Below, in pieces: positions 35,169 through 44,649 of a DNA stretch of 64,000 nt. How positions within the stretch are numbered: the first letter of the stretch is position 1; the number at the start of each line of letters is the position of its first letter. The stretch covers positions 62,001 through 126,000 of the forward strand of contig JAPKBN010000002.1 of NCBI GenBank assembly GCA_026421215.1. Reading direction: 5' to 3'. Made by a program: the position numbers and the translations under genes. Source of the stretch: Dehalococcoidia bacterium (GTDB lineage: Bacteria > Chloroflexota > Dehalococcoidia > Lucifugimonadales > Lucifugimonadaceae). A model generated the notes under the pieces. It searched no databases. It had not been told where the DNA came from and worked only from the letters and a program-made list of their open reading frames with translations.

Positions 35169-36539
35169 TTAGCGGATGAAACCTTCGTAGTTACGCATCA
35201 GCAACTGGGCCTCAAGTTGCCTCATCGTGTCCAGAGCTACGCCGACCATGATCAAAAGACTGGTCGCGCTGACGATGCTCGTGGATGCGGCAACGCTCGT
35301 TATCTGGCCGGACAGGTACGGCATTATGGCGATGAATCCCAGGAATAACGCACCTCCCCACGTGATACGGAAGATCACGCGCATGAGGTAGTCGTGCGTC
35401 GGTTTACCGGGCCTGATCCCGGGCACAAAGCCACCGTTTTTCTGCAAGTTTTCCGCCAGGTTCTGCTGGTTGAACGTGACGAGCGCATAAAAGAATGTGA
35501 ACACCACTACTAGCACAAACACCATGATCCAGTAGAACAGGCTTGTGGGACTCATAGCGTTTGTAAAGAACTGCGACATGTTCGCCACAACGCTGTCGCT
35601 CGCCGGGTCCGCAAAGTAACTGGCGAGGGTCGGCGGAAGGATCAAAATTGAGAACGCGAAGATCAACGGAATCATGCCCGCCGAGTTGACGCGTAACGGT
35701 ATATGGGTAGCGCCAGCCTGCCGATACATTCGGCCACCGCGGAAGATATTACGTCCGTATTGGACCGGGACTCTACGTTGAGCCTCGTTAAACACCACGA
35801 TGAAATAGATCATCGCCAGTGTTATACCGCCCAGCATTAATAACTGGAATCCCTGATCCCTGATCAGCGCGCCCTGACCTATGATCTGTGGCAGCGTAGA
35901 CACGATTCCCGCGAAAATAATCAGCGAGATTCCGTTGCCGATGCCCTTCTCAGTGATTAATTCACCAAGCCAAACTAAGAACATAGTTCCGGCCACGAAC
36001 GCGCTCAAGATCGCAACCGTCCCGAGCAGCTCCCCGCTGCCAAGGCCGATGCCTGAAATCGCCCCGCCCTGCATCCCGCCGAGCCCACCGCTCTGCAGCA
36101 GGTTCAACTGGCCGTAACCTTGAAGGATGGCGATAGGGACTGTCAGATAATGCGTGAGTTGGTTGATCTTCTGGCGGCCATATTGCCCCTCAGCCGACAG
36201 CTCTTTGAGCGACGGGATGAGCGGTGTCATGATCTGAATGATGATGGACGCCGTGATGTACGGGTACACGCCAAGCGCGGCGACGCTTAGGTTTCGAAGA
36301 GCGCCTCCACTGAACAGGTCCAGGAACCCGAGTAGGGGGCTGGCCTCAAACGCAGCGGCGAGGGCGTCGCGGTCCACTCCTGGTACCGGGAGGTGCGCTG
36401 TAAACCGGAAAACAACCAGAATCGCCAACGTAAATAAAATGCGGTACCGGAGGTCCGGAATCCGCATCGAATCTATCACGGCCTGCAGTAAGGCAGGACG
36501 TGTGGATTCTGTTCTTTGTGCCTGGGCTTCTCGGATCAA
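35169..36539 (-). CDS. secY: Protein translocase subunit SecY
   Basis: 456 residues with ten hydrophobic transmembrane segments. SecY landmarks are the plug and helix 2 region FLDLFSGGALRNLSVAALGV, YPYITASIIIQIMTPLIPSL, the cytosolic loop RRVPVQYGRNIFRGG, and FVPGIRPGKPTHDYL. It forms the inner-membrane protein-conducting channel with SecE and SecG, which are not in this window. Located between rplO and adk, the classic spc position. Confidence 0.98.
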   Translation of the reverse strand: MIREAQAQRTESTRPALLQAVIDSMRIPDLRYRILFTLAILVVFRFTAHLPVPGVDRDALAAAFEASPLLGFLDLFSGGALRNLSVAALGVYPYITASIIIQIMTPLIPSLKELSAEGQYGRQKINQLTHYLTVPIAILQGYGQLNLLQSGGLGGMQGGAISGIGLGSGELLGTVAILSAFVAGTMFLVWLGELITEKGIGNGISLIIFAGIVSTLPQIIGQGALIRDQGFQLLMLGGITLAMIYFIVVFNEAQRRVPVQYGRNIFRGGRMYRQAGATHIPLRVNSAGMIPLIFAFSILILPPTLASYFADPASDSVVANMSQFFTNAMSPTSLFYWIMVFVLVVVFTFFYALVTFNQQNLAENLQKNGGFVPGIRPGKPTHDYLMRVIFRITWGGALFLGFIAIMPYLSGQITSVAASTSIVSATSLLIMVGVALDTMRQLEAQLLMRNYEGFIR

Positions 36540-36582
36540 CGACGTACCTTCACCGTGGCAAATTCCCGGGGATGAGTAATAG

Positions 36583-37023
36583 CTAGGCTATTACGACTAC
36601 GCTGCCACCAGCCGCTTCGATTTTTGTCTGTGCAGACTTGCTGAATCCGTGCGCCGTTACCTGAAGAGACGTAGAGATTTCACCATCTCCCAGGATCTTA
36701 ACTTTCTCGCTCGATTTCGTGATGATGCCGGCGGAAGCTAGTTCAGCAGGGCCCACCTCCGCGTTCGCCTCAAATATATCGAGACGTGACACGTTGACTG
36801 GGATGTACTCGACGCGCCATTTATTATTGAAGCCCCGCAAGTACGGCAGACGCTTCACCAACGGCAACTGTCCGCCTTCGAAAAACGGCTTTATGCTCGT
36901 GCGCTGTTTCTGCCCCTTGGAGCCTCGGGTGGAGTAAGTACCGCGGCCGCTGCCATCCCCACGCCCGACACGTCGTCGAGGACGTACCGAACCCGGTGCG
37001 GGTTTGAGGTCATGTAATCCCAT
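36583..37023 (-). CDS. rplO: 50S ribosomal protein L15
   Basis: 146 residues; starts MGLHDLKPAPGSVRPRRRVG, with GRGDGSGRGTYSTRGSKGQK, FFEGGQLPLVKRLPYLRGF and the C-terminal KVKILGDGEISTSLQV and ITAHGFSKSA-type region (here VTAHGFSKSAQTKIEAAGGS). Standard length. Confidence 0.98.
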   Translation of the reverse strand: MGLHDLKPAPGSVRPRRRVGRGDGSGRGTYSTRGSKGQKQRTSIKPFFEGGQLPLVKRLPYLRGFNNKWRVEYIPVNVSRLDIFEANAEVGPAELASAGIITKSSEKVKILGDGEISTSLQVTAHGFSKSAQTKIEAAGGSVVVIA

Positions 37024-37067
37024 TTGCCTAATGTACCTGCAATCGTTGGTTTCTCGAAAGCCAGTTC

Positions 37068-37250
37068 TTAGTCGGCTTCTTCAACAGTTATAAGATGCCG
37101 GACCTTTTTGATCATCCCACGGACGGCGGAATTGTCTGGCCGGACGACCTGTTGCCGGATTTTGCGGAGACCAAGAGACTGCAATGTAGCTCTCTGGTCC
37201 TGCGGGTAGCCGATCTTGCTCTTGATCTGAGTAATTCTAAGGTCACCCAT
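37068..37250 (-). CDS. rpmD: 50S ribosomal protein L30
   Basis: 60 residues; LRITQIKSKIGYPQDQRATL, LGLRKIRQQVVRPDNSAVRG and MIKKVRHLITVEE are the full bacterial L30 pattern. Starts 3 bases after the rpsE stop. Confidence 0.97.
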   Translation of the reverse strand: MGDLRITQIKSKIGYPQDQRATLQSLGLRKIRQQVVRPDNSAVRGMIKKVRHLITVEEAD

Positions 37251-37253
37251 TGC

Positions 37254-38003
37254 TTACTCCGCCGTTGCCGCCGACGCGACCGCTTCTGCGACCGGATCGG
37301 GCTGCGGGGTCGGGGTCGAGTTGTCATAGCCCATCCGACGGGCGACCTCGGCCTTCGGGTCACGCAACAGGCTTAACGCAAGTAACGTGGCACGTACGAT
37401 ATTAAGTGTGTTGCTAGAGCCAAAGGTCTTTGACAGGACGTCTTTGATGCCGGCAACTTCCATGACCGCACGCACGCCACCACCGGCGATGATGCCGGTG
37501 CCGGGAGCGGCTGGTTTCAGCAGCACCTTGGCGCCACCAAACTTGGCCTGGATCTCGTGCGGCAGGGTAGTGCCGTTGAGGACAACGGACTTCATCTCAC
37601 GCTTGGCTCCGGCGGTGCCTTTACGCACTGCGTCCGGAACGGCCTTGGCCTTGCCGAGACTCATCCCAACCTTGCCTTCGCTATCGCCCACAACCACGAG
37701 CGCGTTGAAGCTCAGGTGACGACCACCTTTGACGACCTTGGAGACACGTCGAATCTTGATTACGCGTTCTTCGAGGCCTGAATCTTCTCGCTCCTGTGGC
37801 CGTTCGCGCCGGGGACCACGGCCTCTGCCGCGATCGCCGCCACCACGTCCACCCTGGTTTCCTGGGCCGCCTGGGCCGCCTGGGCCGCCTGGGCCGCCTG
37901 GGCCGCCTGGGCCGCCTGGGCCACCACGTCCGCCACGTCCCCCCCTGTTACCACCACCGCCACGTGCTCCGGGTGATCCACCCGGCCTGTTCTGTTGAGT
38001 CAT
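37254..38003 (-). CDS. rpsE: 30S ribosomal protein S5 with glycine-rich N-terminal extension
   Basis: 249 residues, about 80 more than the usual S5. The conserved core begins near residue 75: EERVIKIRRVSKVVKGGRHL, ALVVVGDSEGKVGMSLGKA, AKFGGAKVLLKPAAPGTGII, AGGGVRAVMEVAGIKDVLSK. Ahead of it is a Gly/Arg/Pro-rich arm (GARGGGGNRGGRGGRGG, seven GPG units, then GRGGGDRGRGRGPRRERP) that resembles RGG-type RNA-binding low-complexity sequence. A short acidic/Ala-rich tail follows residue 225. Adjacent to rplR and rpmD. Confidence 0.96.
   Translation of the reverse strand: MTQQNRPGGSPGARGGGGNRGGRGGRGGPGGPGGPGGPGGPGGPGGPGNQGGRGGGDRGRGRGPRRERPQEREDSGLEERVIKIRRVSKVVKGGRHLSFNALVVVGDSEGKVGMSLGKAKAVPDAVRKGTAGAKREMKSVVLNGTTLPHEIQAKFGGAKVLLKPAAPGTGIIAGGGVRAVMEVAGIKDVLSKTFGSSNTLNIVRATLLALSLLRDPKAEVARRMGYDNSTPTPQPDPVAEAVASAATAE
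37861..37923 (-). repeat. Seven-copy 9-bp tandem repeat inside rpsE
   Basis: CCTGGGCCG (plus strand) repeated seven times, the last copy ending in A. On the coding strand each unit encodes Gly-Pro-Gly. Copies are almost identical at DNA level, so the tract may vary in length by slippage. Confidence 0.95.
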
Positions 38004-38372
38004 CTAAAACTCCAGACCCACTTCGCGCGCTGCTTCCGCGAGCGCCTTCACACGGCCGTGGTACGCGTAGCCACCGCGATCGAACACCACGCGTTCGACT
38101 CCGGCATCTTTTGCCTTTTGAGCGATCGACGTGCCGACCGCAGTCGCACTGTTGATCTTGCCGCCCTTGGCTGACTCGCCCCGGAGATCCGGATCGAGTG
38201 TTGAGGCGGCGACGAGAGTGTGACCGGCTGAGTCGTCGATCACTTGTGCATAGATGTGATGATGACTGCGAAACACAGCCAACCGCGGCCGCTCTTGCGA
38301 GCCGGATACTTTTTTGCGCAATCGGCGATGACGCATCAAACGCCTTGGTTCTTTTTTCTTCGTGTATGCCAT
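38004..38372 (-). CDS. rplR: 50S ribosomal protein L18
   Basis: 122 residues; [40 protein letters not shown] and the closing [20 protein letters not shown] with EVGLEF are standard L18 5S-rRNA-binding sequence. Its stop abuts the rpsE start. Confidence 0.98.
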   Translation of the reverse strand: MAYTKKKEPRRLMRHRRLRKKVSGSQERPRLAVFRSHHHIYAQVIDDSAGHTLVAASTLDPDLRGESAKGGKINSATAVGTSIAQKAKDAGVERVVFDRGGYAYHGRVKALAEAAREVGLEF

Positions 38373-38377
38373 CTTGA

Positions 38378-38923
38378 CTATTCCGCCCTAGCGGCACTTT
38401 TGCCGGGCTTGAGGTGGATCTGTTCGCCGTCGTAACGCACGCCTTTTCCGGTGTAAGCGTTTGGCGGCCGGAGCTTGCGGATGACTGCGGCCTGGTGCCC
38501 CACAGCCTGCTTATCCGCGCCCTTTACGACGACGCGTACCTGTCCGTCCGCTTCCAGCGTGATGCCTTCCAGCGGTTGAACTTCAACCGGGTGGCTGAAT
38601 CCAAGCTGGAAGGTGAGGCCTTTGCCATTTTGTTGAACCCGGTAACCCGTGCCGATCAAATCAAGGGCACGCTCGTAACCGTCCGATACCCCGATGACCA
38701 TGTTGTTCAACAGGGAACGTGTCAACCCGTGTAGTGCACGGTGCTTCTGTTCGTCCGAGGGACGGGTCACCTTGAGGATCCCGTCTTCCAGGGCGACAGT
38801 CATGTCTTGATGGAACTCGGATTTGAGTTCGCCGTTTTTACCCTTGACCGTGACCGCATTGCCGTCGATTTTTACGTCGACACCTGATGGTACGGGGATG
38901 GGGGCGTTACCAATTCTGCTCAT
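38378..38923 (-). CDS. rplF: 50S ribosomal protein L6
   Basis: 181 residues in two repeats; [40 protein letters not shown], and the signature [20 protein letters not shown] followed by a basic tail. Located between rpsH and rplR as usual. Confidence 0.98.
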   Translation of the reverse strand: MSRIGNAPIPVPSGVDVKIDGNAVTVKGKNGELKSEFHQDMTVALEDGILKVTRPSDEQKHRALHGLTRSLLNNMVIGVSDGYERALDLIGTGYRVQQNGKGLTFQLGFSHPVEVQPLEGITLEADGQVRVVVKGADKQAVGHQAAVIRKLRPPNAYTGKGVRYDGEQIHLKPGKSAARAE

Positions 38924-38941
38924 CGTTAAATACTCCCGCCC

Positions 38942-39346
38942 TTACCAGACATAGAACAAGAGCTCACCGCCAATGCCGCGCCGCCAAGCCTCGCGCCCGG
39001 TTAGCACGCCGGCGGATGTCGAAATAAACGACACGCCAAGGCCACCGTAGTAGCGAGGAATCTCCCGTCGGCCGACGTAAACCCGAAGGCCGGGCCTACT
39101 TACGCGCTTCAATCCGGTGATGACCGGAGTCTCGTCCTCGTAGTATTTGAGGCCTAGACTCATCATCGGTTGTTTTTTGTCTTCTGCCTCTTCTATCTCG
39201 ACAGAGGATATGAAACCTTCGCGCTGTAGCATCCGAGCCAGCGACCTCTTTGTTTTAGAGGCCGGGACGAGGACGCTGTCGTGTCTGACTTGGATGGCAT
39301 TGCGCACCCTGGTCAACATGTCAGATATTGGATCGGTAACGGGCAT
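38942..39346 (-). CDS. rpsH: 30S ribosomal protein S8
   Basis: 134 residues; MPVTDPISDMLTRVRNAIQV, VPASKTKRSLARMLQREGFI and ISTSAGVLTGREAWRRGIGG with the final ELLFYVW. Standard S8. Confidence 0.98.
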   Translation of the reverse strand: MPVTDPISDMLTRVRNAIQVRHDSVLVPASKTKRSLARMLQREGFISSVEIEEAEDKKQPMMSLGLKYYEDETPVITGLKRVSRPGLRVYVGRREIPRYYGGLGVSFISTSAGVLTGREAWRRGIGGELLFYVW

Positions 39347-39470
39347 TCGCTGTTCCTGATTCTTACTACACTGGTGGTTTGCCTGCCGGGCGGTTTTCCT
39401 AAAAAAACGCTCCGAGGCACCTTCCGGCGATAACCGCTGGCCACCATATCGTGGGACGGAACGGGCCTTT

Positions 39471-39680
39471 TTACAGGCTTGCTTTCCTGATGCCGGGAAG
39501 CTCGCCCTTGAGGGCCAGTGAACGGAAGCAAATGCGGCACATTCCGACGAATCGGATGTATCCGCGCGGCCGTCCGCATCTTTCGCACCGGTTGTGGAAC
39601 TGGACCGGGTACTTCATCGTGCCCGCTGCAAGTTCGCGCTTCTGGCGCTTCCACTTCTCTACTTTTGTTTTCTTAGCCAA
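39471..39680 (-). CDS. rpsN: 30S ribosomal protein S14 (zinc-binding type)
   Basis: 69 residues from TTG 39680 ([17 protein letters not shown]). The ORF track's longer version runs 29 codons into rplE and is not supported. Zinc ligands are CERC and CRIC, followed by [18 protein letters not shown], the short type-Z S14 form. GGGAAT lies just before the start. Confidence 0.95.
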   Translation of the reverse strand: MAKKTKVEKWKRQKRELAAGTMKYPVQFHNRCERCGRPRGYIRFVGMCRICFRSLALKGELPGIRKASL

Positions 39681-39720
39681 ATGGGATTCCCGGAATTTCT
39701 GAGTGGATAAATAGAAAGAG

Positions 39721-40302
39721 CTACGCGGGGTCTTCAATTCGTTCGAAGGGCATCCCGAGAAGCTCAAGCATTCGGCGGCCTTCTTCGTCCGTGTTTGCGG
39801 AGGTCACTATGTTGACCTGGAGGCCGCGCAGCCGGTCGATTTCATTGTAGTCGATCTCCGGAAACACGATCTGTTCCCGGATGCCAAGGGAGTAGTTGCC
39901 ACGCCCATCAAATGATCGCCTCGAGAGTCCGTGGAAGTCACGGACTCTTGGTAGCGTCAGGTTGATGAGCCGGTCAAGGAAGTCCCACATGCGCTGACCG
40001 CGCATCGTGACCGTGATCCCGACCTGCATCCCTTCGCGGAGTTTGAAGTTGGAGATGGACACCCTGGCTCGTTGTACCACCGGCTTCTGGCCGGTGATGG
40101 TGGTCACATCACCAAGTGCGGCGTCGAGCGCGTTGCGGTTGTCCAACGCCTCGCCGATACCGATGTTCACGACGATCTTGAGCGGCTTTGGAGTCTGCAT
40201 CGGGTTCGAGTAACCGAACTCAGTCTGCATATCCGCGGCTACCTGCTCACGATATTTGATTTTAAGCCGGGGCTGTTCTGCCACGGTGGCTTCAGGACTC
40301 AC
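39721..40302 (-). CDS. rplE: 50S ribosomal protein L5
   Basis: 193 residues; [57 protein letters not shown] and [20 protein letters not shown] are the L5 core. Its start lies 11 bases inside rplX, suggesting coupled translation. Confidence 0.98.
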   Translation of the reverse strand: MSPEATVAEQPRLKIKYREQVAADMQTEFGYSNPMQTPKPLKIVVNIGIGEALDNRNALDAALGDVTTITGQKPVVQRARVSISNFKLREGMQVGITVTMRGQRMWDFLDRLINLTLPRVRDFHGLSRRSFDGRGNYSLGIREQIVFPEIDYNEIDRLRGLQVNIVTSANTDEEGRRMLELLGMPFERIEDPA

Positions 40303-40603
40303 TGCTACCTCTTACGACTCGTATCTTCGTGCCGTCCTCAAGTACGCGGAACCCGACTCTACCGGAGTTACCCGTCTCGGGATCTACGAACGCCACGTTT
40401 GATATCTGGATTGGTGCTTCTTGCTGGATGATCCCGGCCTGTGCCGTACCAGCCTGCTGTTTGACGTGGCGGGTGACCAGATTCACGCCTTCAACGACGA
40501 CGGTGTTTTTCTTTCGGTCTATCCGAGCCACTTCGCCCTGCTTGCCGCGATCCTTGCCTGCCAGCACTTTGACCTGGTCTCCTCGTCGAATACGCTGTGC
40601 CAT
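40292..40603 (-). CDS. rplX: 50S ribosomal protein L24
   Basis: 103 residues; RRGDQVKVLAGKDRGKQGEV is the KOW motif, followed by VVVEGVNLVTRHVKQQAG and IQISNVAFVDPETGNSGRVG. The end overlaps rplE by 11 bases; two bases separate it from rplN. Confidence 0.98.
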   Translation of the reverse strand: MAQRIRRGDQVKVLAGKDRGKQGEVARIDRKKNTVVVEGVNLVTRHVKQQAGTAQAGIIQQEAPIQISNVAFVDPETGNSGRVGFRVLEDGTKIRVVRGSSES

Positions 40604-40605
40604 GT

Positions 40606-40974
40606 TTACAGCACCTCCGGGGCTAGTGAGACGATCCGCATGTAGTCGCGTTCCCGCAGTTCCCTGGCCACCGGGCCAAAGATACGAGTGCCACGCGGGT
40701 TCTGGGCCTCACCGATGATGACGACAGCGTTGTCGTCAAACTTGATATATGAACCGTCCGGTCGACGTGTGTTCTTTGTCACTCGGACGATTACGGCCTT
40801 GACCACTTCGTGCATCTTCACAGTGCCGCCGGGCGTCGCGTCTTTTACGGCGGCTGTGATCACGTCACCGAGTCCGCCATAACGACGACGGCTCCCGCCA
40901 TCGACGTGAATGCACATCACTTCGCGGGCTCCTGAGTTATCGGCGACGCGTAGACGCGTTTGTACCTGAATCAC
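40606..40974 (-). CDS. rplN: 50S ribosomal protein L14
   Basis: 122 residues, the canonical length; [60 protein letters not shown] and SLAPEVL. Confidence 0.98.
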   Translation of the reverse strand: MIQVQTRLRVADNSGAREVMCIHVDGGSRRRYGGLGDVITAAVKDATPGGTVKMHEVVKAVIVRVTKNTRRPDGSYIKFDDNAVVIIGEAQNPRGTRIFGPVARELRERDYMRIVSLAPEVL

Positions 40975-41304
40975 TTACTCAGTCCCCGTCGACTCTTCGG
41001 TTTCGGTCGGTTCCAGCGTCGTCGACAGTTCAGATGGCTGGAAATCAGCGACGTCGCCCGTCTGCAGGATTTCGAGTAGCCGCCAGCGTTTGTTGCGTGA
41101 AAGTGGGCGCGTCTCTTCGATGCGAACAACGTCGCCCAGATGAGCCTGATTGTTCTCGTCATGGGCCATGAATTTGGTCATGCGACGGCGCGACTTGCCG
41201 ATAAGACGGTCGCGTTGACTCCAATAGAACTCGACCGTGATGGTCTTGTCCATTTTGTCACTGACGACCGTGCCAGTTCTCTGTTTTTGCATCCCGGATG
41301 TCAA
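40975..41304 (-). CDS. rpsQ: 30S ribosomal protein S17 with acidic C-terminal extension
   Basis: 109 residues, about 25 longer than usual. Core: GTVVSDKMDKTITVEFYWSQ, KSRRRMTKFMAHDENNQAHL, GDVVRIEETRPLSRNKRWRL. The added tail ELSTTLEPTETEESTGTE is strongly acidic. The stop abuts the rplN start; the start overlaps rpmC by four bases. Start may be the M at codon 5 (MQKQRTGTVV). Confidence 0.96.
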   Translation of the reverse strand: MTSGMQKQRTGTVVSDKMDKTITVEFYWSQRDRLIGKSRRRMTKFMAHDENNQAHLGDVVRIEETRPLSRNKRWRLLEILQTGDVADFQPSELSTTLEPTETEESTGTE

Positions 41305-41507
41305 CTCTGAAGCGCCTCAGCAATCTCGCGTTCTCGCAGCACCGTCCGGATTCGGGCAATGGTGCGACGTGTGGACTTTATTTCACTGGAATCTTGTAGT
41401 TGGAGCGTAGCCTTCCGGAACCGGAGATTCATCATCCCCCGTTGCAGGTCTTCAAGCTCTTTGATGAGCTCGTCGTGGCTTAGCCCTCTTACTTCGTCAA
41501 TATTCAC
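41301..41507 (-). CDS. rpmC: 50S ribosomal protein L29
   Basis: 68 residues, helical hairpin: LSHDELIKELEDLQRGMMNL, RFRKATLQL, IKSTRRTIARIRTVLRERE. Located between rplP and rpsQ, with a four-base overlap into rpsQ. Confidence 0.97.
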   Translation of the reverse strand: MNIDEVRGLSHDELIKELEDLQRGMMNLRFRKATLQLQDSSEIKSTRRTIARIRTVLREREIAEALQS

Positions 41508-41519
41508 CTGTATCTCCGT

Positions 41520-41936
41520 CTAGACCAGGTTCTCGCGGGAAATAATAGTTGTTCGTACCGGCAGCTTGTGGCTGGCGCTAACAAGCGCCTCACGTGCCAA
41601 ATCGATCGGAACTCCGCCGATCTCAAACATCATTCGGCCACGGCGAACGACTGCGACCCAGTGGTCTACTGCGCCCTTGCCGCCGCCCATGCGGGTCTCA
41701 GCCGGTCTGGCGGAAACGGATTTGTCCGGGAATACCCGAATCCAAACCTGTCCGCCACGGTTTAGTTTGTGAACGATGGCCCTACGTGCGGCCTCGATCT
41801 GTCGTGAAGTCAGCCATGCGGCTTCCAACGACTTCAGACCAAGCGCGCCAAACTCCAAGGAACTCCCGGCTTTTGGCGAGCCGTTCATACGTCCCCGGTG
41901 GTGCTTGCGGTACTTAACCCTTTTTGGTTGAAGCAT
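41520..41936 (-). CDS. rplP: 50S ribosomal protein L16
   Basis: 138 residues; [60 protein letters not shown]-type block (here [20 protein letters not shown]) and [20 protein letters not shown]. Three bases upstream of it is the rpsC stop. Confidence 0.98.
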   Translation of the reverse strand: MLQPKRVKYRKHHRGRMNGSPKAGSSLEFGALGLKSLEAAWLTSRQIEAARRAIVHKLNRGGQVWIRVFPDKSVSARPAETRMGGGKGAVDHWVAVVRRGRMMFEIGGVPIDLAREALVSASHKLPVRTTIISRENLV

Positions 41937-41939
41937 CGT

Positions 41940-42800
41940 CTATACCTCCGGCTTTTCGGATGTGGCGTCAGTATCCGCAGCTGTGTCTGATTCGCCGGCT
42001 GACTCCTCGGAAGCCGCAGCTTCAAAAGACGCCTCCGCCGGGATCTCTACCGTAACGCTGCCTTCAGGCGCTTCTGATTCCACAGGAGCCTCCAGTACGG
42101 CTGCGCTGGCGGATTCCTGCTCAGCAACCACATCCGCAACGTTCAGCGTCCTGCCGGCGCGACCCTCGGGGAGGATGTCGCCTTTGTAAATCCAGACTTT
42201 AATACCGATACGGCCAAACGTAGTGGCGGCCTCGGCAATAGCAAAGTCGATGTTTGCACGAAGAGTGTGCAGGGGCACCCTGCCCTCGATGGCCTTGTCG
42301 TTCCGGGCGATTTCTGCGCCGCCCAGTCGACCGGAAGCGATGATCTTGACGCCCTGTGCGCCAGCCTGCATCGTGCGCTGGGCGGAAAGCCGCATCGCAC
42401 GTCGGTAGGCGACACGCCGTTCGAGTTGATCAGCGATGTTGCGGGCAACCAGGTATGCGTCAACGTCGGCGTTGCGGACCTCCTGGATGTTCAAGCGGGC
42501 GCGTTTCCCGGTGAGATTTTCGAGCTCTGTGCGAAGCTCATCTACACGCTGTCCGCCACGGCCAATAACAATGCCGGGGCGTGCCGTGTGCACAGAGACA
42601 ACAAGGTCCTGTGTACCGCGTTCGATCTCGACGCGTGTAATACCGCCGGTCTCTTCGTATCGGTCAGCGATAAGTTTTCTGATTGCCTGGTCTTCTACGG
42701 CCAGGGTGCGATAGCCGGCCGCTTTATCTGCGAACCAGCGTGCCTGCCACGGGTGTACGCCACCCAGGCGGAACCCTATGGGGTGAGTTTTCTGGCCCAA
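41940..42800 (-). CDS. rpsC: 30S ribosomal protein S3 with acidic C-terminal extension
   Basis: 286 residues against roughly 210-230 in most bacteria. The core has MGQKTHPIGFRLGGVHPWQA, the KH domain with IVIGRGGQRVDELRTELENL, and GAQGVKIIASGRLGGAEIAR, ending KVWIYKGDILPEG. About 65 further residues are rich in Glu, Ala and Ser (for example EIPAEASFEAAASEESAGES) and probably disordered. Together with S17 this gives the ribosome two acidic tails. Confidence 0.97.
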   Translation of the reverse strand: MGQKTHPIGFRLGGVHPWQARWFADKAAGYRTLAVEDQAIRKLIADRYEETGGITRVEIERGTQDLVVSVHTARPGIVIGRGGQRVDELRTELENLTGKRARLNIQEVRNADVDAYLVARNIADQLERRVAYRRAMRLSAQRTMQAGAQGVKIIASGRLGGAEIARNDKAIEGRVPLHTLRANIDFAIAEAATTFGRIGIKVWIYKGDILPEGRAGRTLNVADVVAEQESASAAVLEAPVESEAPEGSVTVEIPAEASFEAAASEESAGESDTAADTDATSEKPEV

Positions 42801-42801
42801 C

Positions 42802-43143
42802 CTAGTTTCCTACTTCCTCATTGACTTCCACAGTCAGGTGACTGCTTGGTCGGTTGAAGGCTCCGACACGGCCACGGGCCCTCGGCCGGAATCGCCGAAG
42901 GGTCGTGCCCTGGTCTACGGTTACGGTGACGATCCGCAGCGTGCTGCGATCCATTAGTTCATTGTTTTCAGCGTTGGCGGCTGCGGACGCGATTGTCTTC
43001 GACATGACCGTCGCGGACGGGCTGATCATGAAACGAAGCGTGTTGAGCGCCTCTTCGACCGGCCGACCGCGCACAAGGTCAGCGACCTTCCGTAGTTTGG
43101 AGGCCGAGATCCCAATGCTTTTGTTGTATGCCCTGACTGCCAT
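42802..43143 (-). CDS. rplV: 50S ribosomal protein L22
   Basis: 113 residues; AYNKSIGISASKLRKVADLV, RGRPVEEALNTLRFM, the tunnel beta-hairpin RFRPRARGRVGAFNRPSSHL and a short acidic end. Standard length. Confidence 0.98.
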   Translation of the reverse strand: MAVRAYNKSIGISASKLRKVADLVRGRPVEEALNTLRFMISPSATVMSKTIASAAANAENNELMDRSTLRIVTVTVDQGTTLRRFRPRARGRVGAFNRPSSHLTVEVNEEVGN

Positions 43144-43227
43144 CGTCCCGATCTATCTGTTTTTAGATTTCTGTAAGCCCCGAAGTTCGGGACCTGTTGT
43201 AGTTAGTGCCGTCACAGACCTGCCGGT

Positions 43228-43512
43228 CTACCGGATGGAGGTTGTTCTGTCTGAACGACCGACGTGTCCCCGGAAGGTCCGCGTCGGCGCGAATTCGCCG
43301 AGACGGTGACCAACCATGTTCTCACCTATGAGAACAGGGATGTGCCTTCGACCATCGTGGACGCCGATAGTTAACCCAACCATCTCTGGCATGATCATCG
43401 AGGCCCGTGACCAGGTCCGGATGACGTTCCGAGACGACGCACGCTGGGCGCGCCGCACACGAATCATCAACTTCTCTTCGACGAATGGACCTTTTTTAAT
43501 GGAGCGTGACAT
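43228..43512 (-). CDS. rpsS: 30S ribosomal protein S19
   Basis: 94 residues; [60 protein letters not shown] and [14 protein letters not shown]. Standard S19. Confidence 0.98.
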   Translation of the reverse strand: MSRSIKKGPFVEEKLMIRVRRAQRASSRNVIRTWSRASMIMPEMVGLTIGVHDGRRHIPVLIGENMVGHRLGEFAPTRTFRGHVGRSDRTTSIR

Positions 43513-43533
43513 GTAATCCCTGTAGTGTTGTTG

Positions 43534-44364
43534 TTACTTCTGGTATCGCCTGCGGACGATGAACTTATCGCCAGCTTTATTGCGCCGGGTTCGCGGACCG
43601 AGCGCCGGTTTGCCCCAAGGTGTCTTCGGGTGCTTCAAGCCAATTCCGACTCGACCCTCACCACCACCGTGCGGGTGGTCGCTCGGGTTCATCGCAGCGC
43701 CACGCACCGTGGGCCGGAATCCGCGGTAACGCTTGCGTCCCGCCTTCCCGAGTTTCTGGTTCTTGTGATCTCCGTTGCCCACCTGTCCGACGGTCGCCAT
43801 GCATTCAGAAAGTAGTCGGCGCACTTCACCAGAAGGCAGACGAATCTGCGTGTACTTCTCCTCGTGCGCCATCACCTGGGCTACGGTGCCAGCAGAGCGG
43901 ACCATTTTACCGCCCTTGCCGGGTTGAATTTCAATATTGTGGATATATGTACCTGTCGGCAGTGTACCGATCTTGCGGGCGTTACCCGGAACCACAGCCA
44001 CGCCGTCTCCGGCGATGATTGTGTCTCCCACTCCAATTCCGTCTGGCGCGATGATGTAGATCTTCGGTCCGTCGTGGTACTGGACCAGAGCGATGCGAGC
44101 CGACCGGTTGGGGTCGTACTCGATCGATATAACGCTGGCCGAGACGTCACGTCTCATTCGAGCAAAGTCGATGATTCGGTAACGTCGTTTGTGGCCACCG
44201 CCGCGGTGACGGACGGTGATCCTGCCAGTGTTGTTACGTCCACCCTTTTTGCGAAGGGGTGCAAGAAGCGAGCGCTCTGGTTTGCTCCGCGTGATATCGG
44301 AGAAGTCAGAGAGGACGGTATTTCTGTTACCCGGGGAGGTTGGCTTTAATCGTCGTACCGGCAT
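43534..44364 (-). CDS. rplB: 50S ribosomal protein L2
   Basis: 276 residues; [60 protein letters not shown] and [14 protein letters not shown], the conserved His loop near the peptidyl-transferase centre. Its start directly abuts the rplW stop. Confidence 0.98.
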   Translation of the reverse strand: MPVRRLKPTSPGNRNTVLSDFSDITRSKPERSLLAPLRKKGGRNNTGRITVRHRGGGHKRRYRIIDFARMRRDVSASVISIEYDPNRSARIALVQYHDGPKIYIIAPDGIGVGDTIIAGDGVAVVPGNARKIGTLPTGTYIHNIEIQPGKGGKMVRSAGTVAQVMAHEEKYTQIRLPSGEVRRLLSECMATVGQVGNGDHKNQKLGKAGRKRYRGFRPTVRGAAMNPSDHPHGGGEGRVGIGLKHPKTPWGKPALGPRTRRNKAGDKFIVRRRYQK

Positions 44365-44649
44365 CTAGGCGCCCTCGAACAGTTGAATTGTGTCGCCTGC
44401 TTGCAGCGTGACGACGGCTTTTTTCCAGTTTGGCCGGCTCACCGGTCGCGGGCCGAATCTCTTGCTCTTGCCCTTGATGACCATCGTGTTGACGTCGAGA
44501 ACGGTTACTTCAAACACCTTTTCAACCGCCGCCTTCACGTCGGCCTTGTTGGCGCTCTTCTGTACCTGGAACACGTATTTGCCGCGTTCCTGCAGCAGTG
44601 TGCTTTGTTCCGTCACGATTGGCCTGATAAGTACGTCGAAGAGACTCAT
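44365..44649 (-). CDS. rplW: 50S ribosomal protein L23
   Basis: 94 residues; LIRPIVTEQSTLLQERGKYV, FQVQKSANKADVKAAVEKVF and VNTMVIKGKSKRFGPRPVSR. Forms part of the polypeptide exit-tunnel rim. Overlaps rplD by four bases. Confidence 0.98.
   Translation of the reverse strand: MSLFDVLIRPIVTEQSTLLQERGKYVFQVQKSANKADVKAAVEKVFEVTVLDVNTMVIKGKSKRFGPRPVSRPNWKKAVVTLQAGDTIQLFEGA

Noticed and set aside
37729-37998. Proline-rich 89-residue plus-strand ORF
   Set aside because: It is the antisense reading of the S5 glycine-rich repeat.
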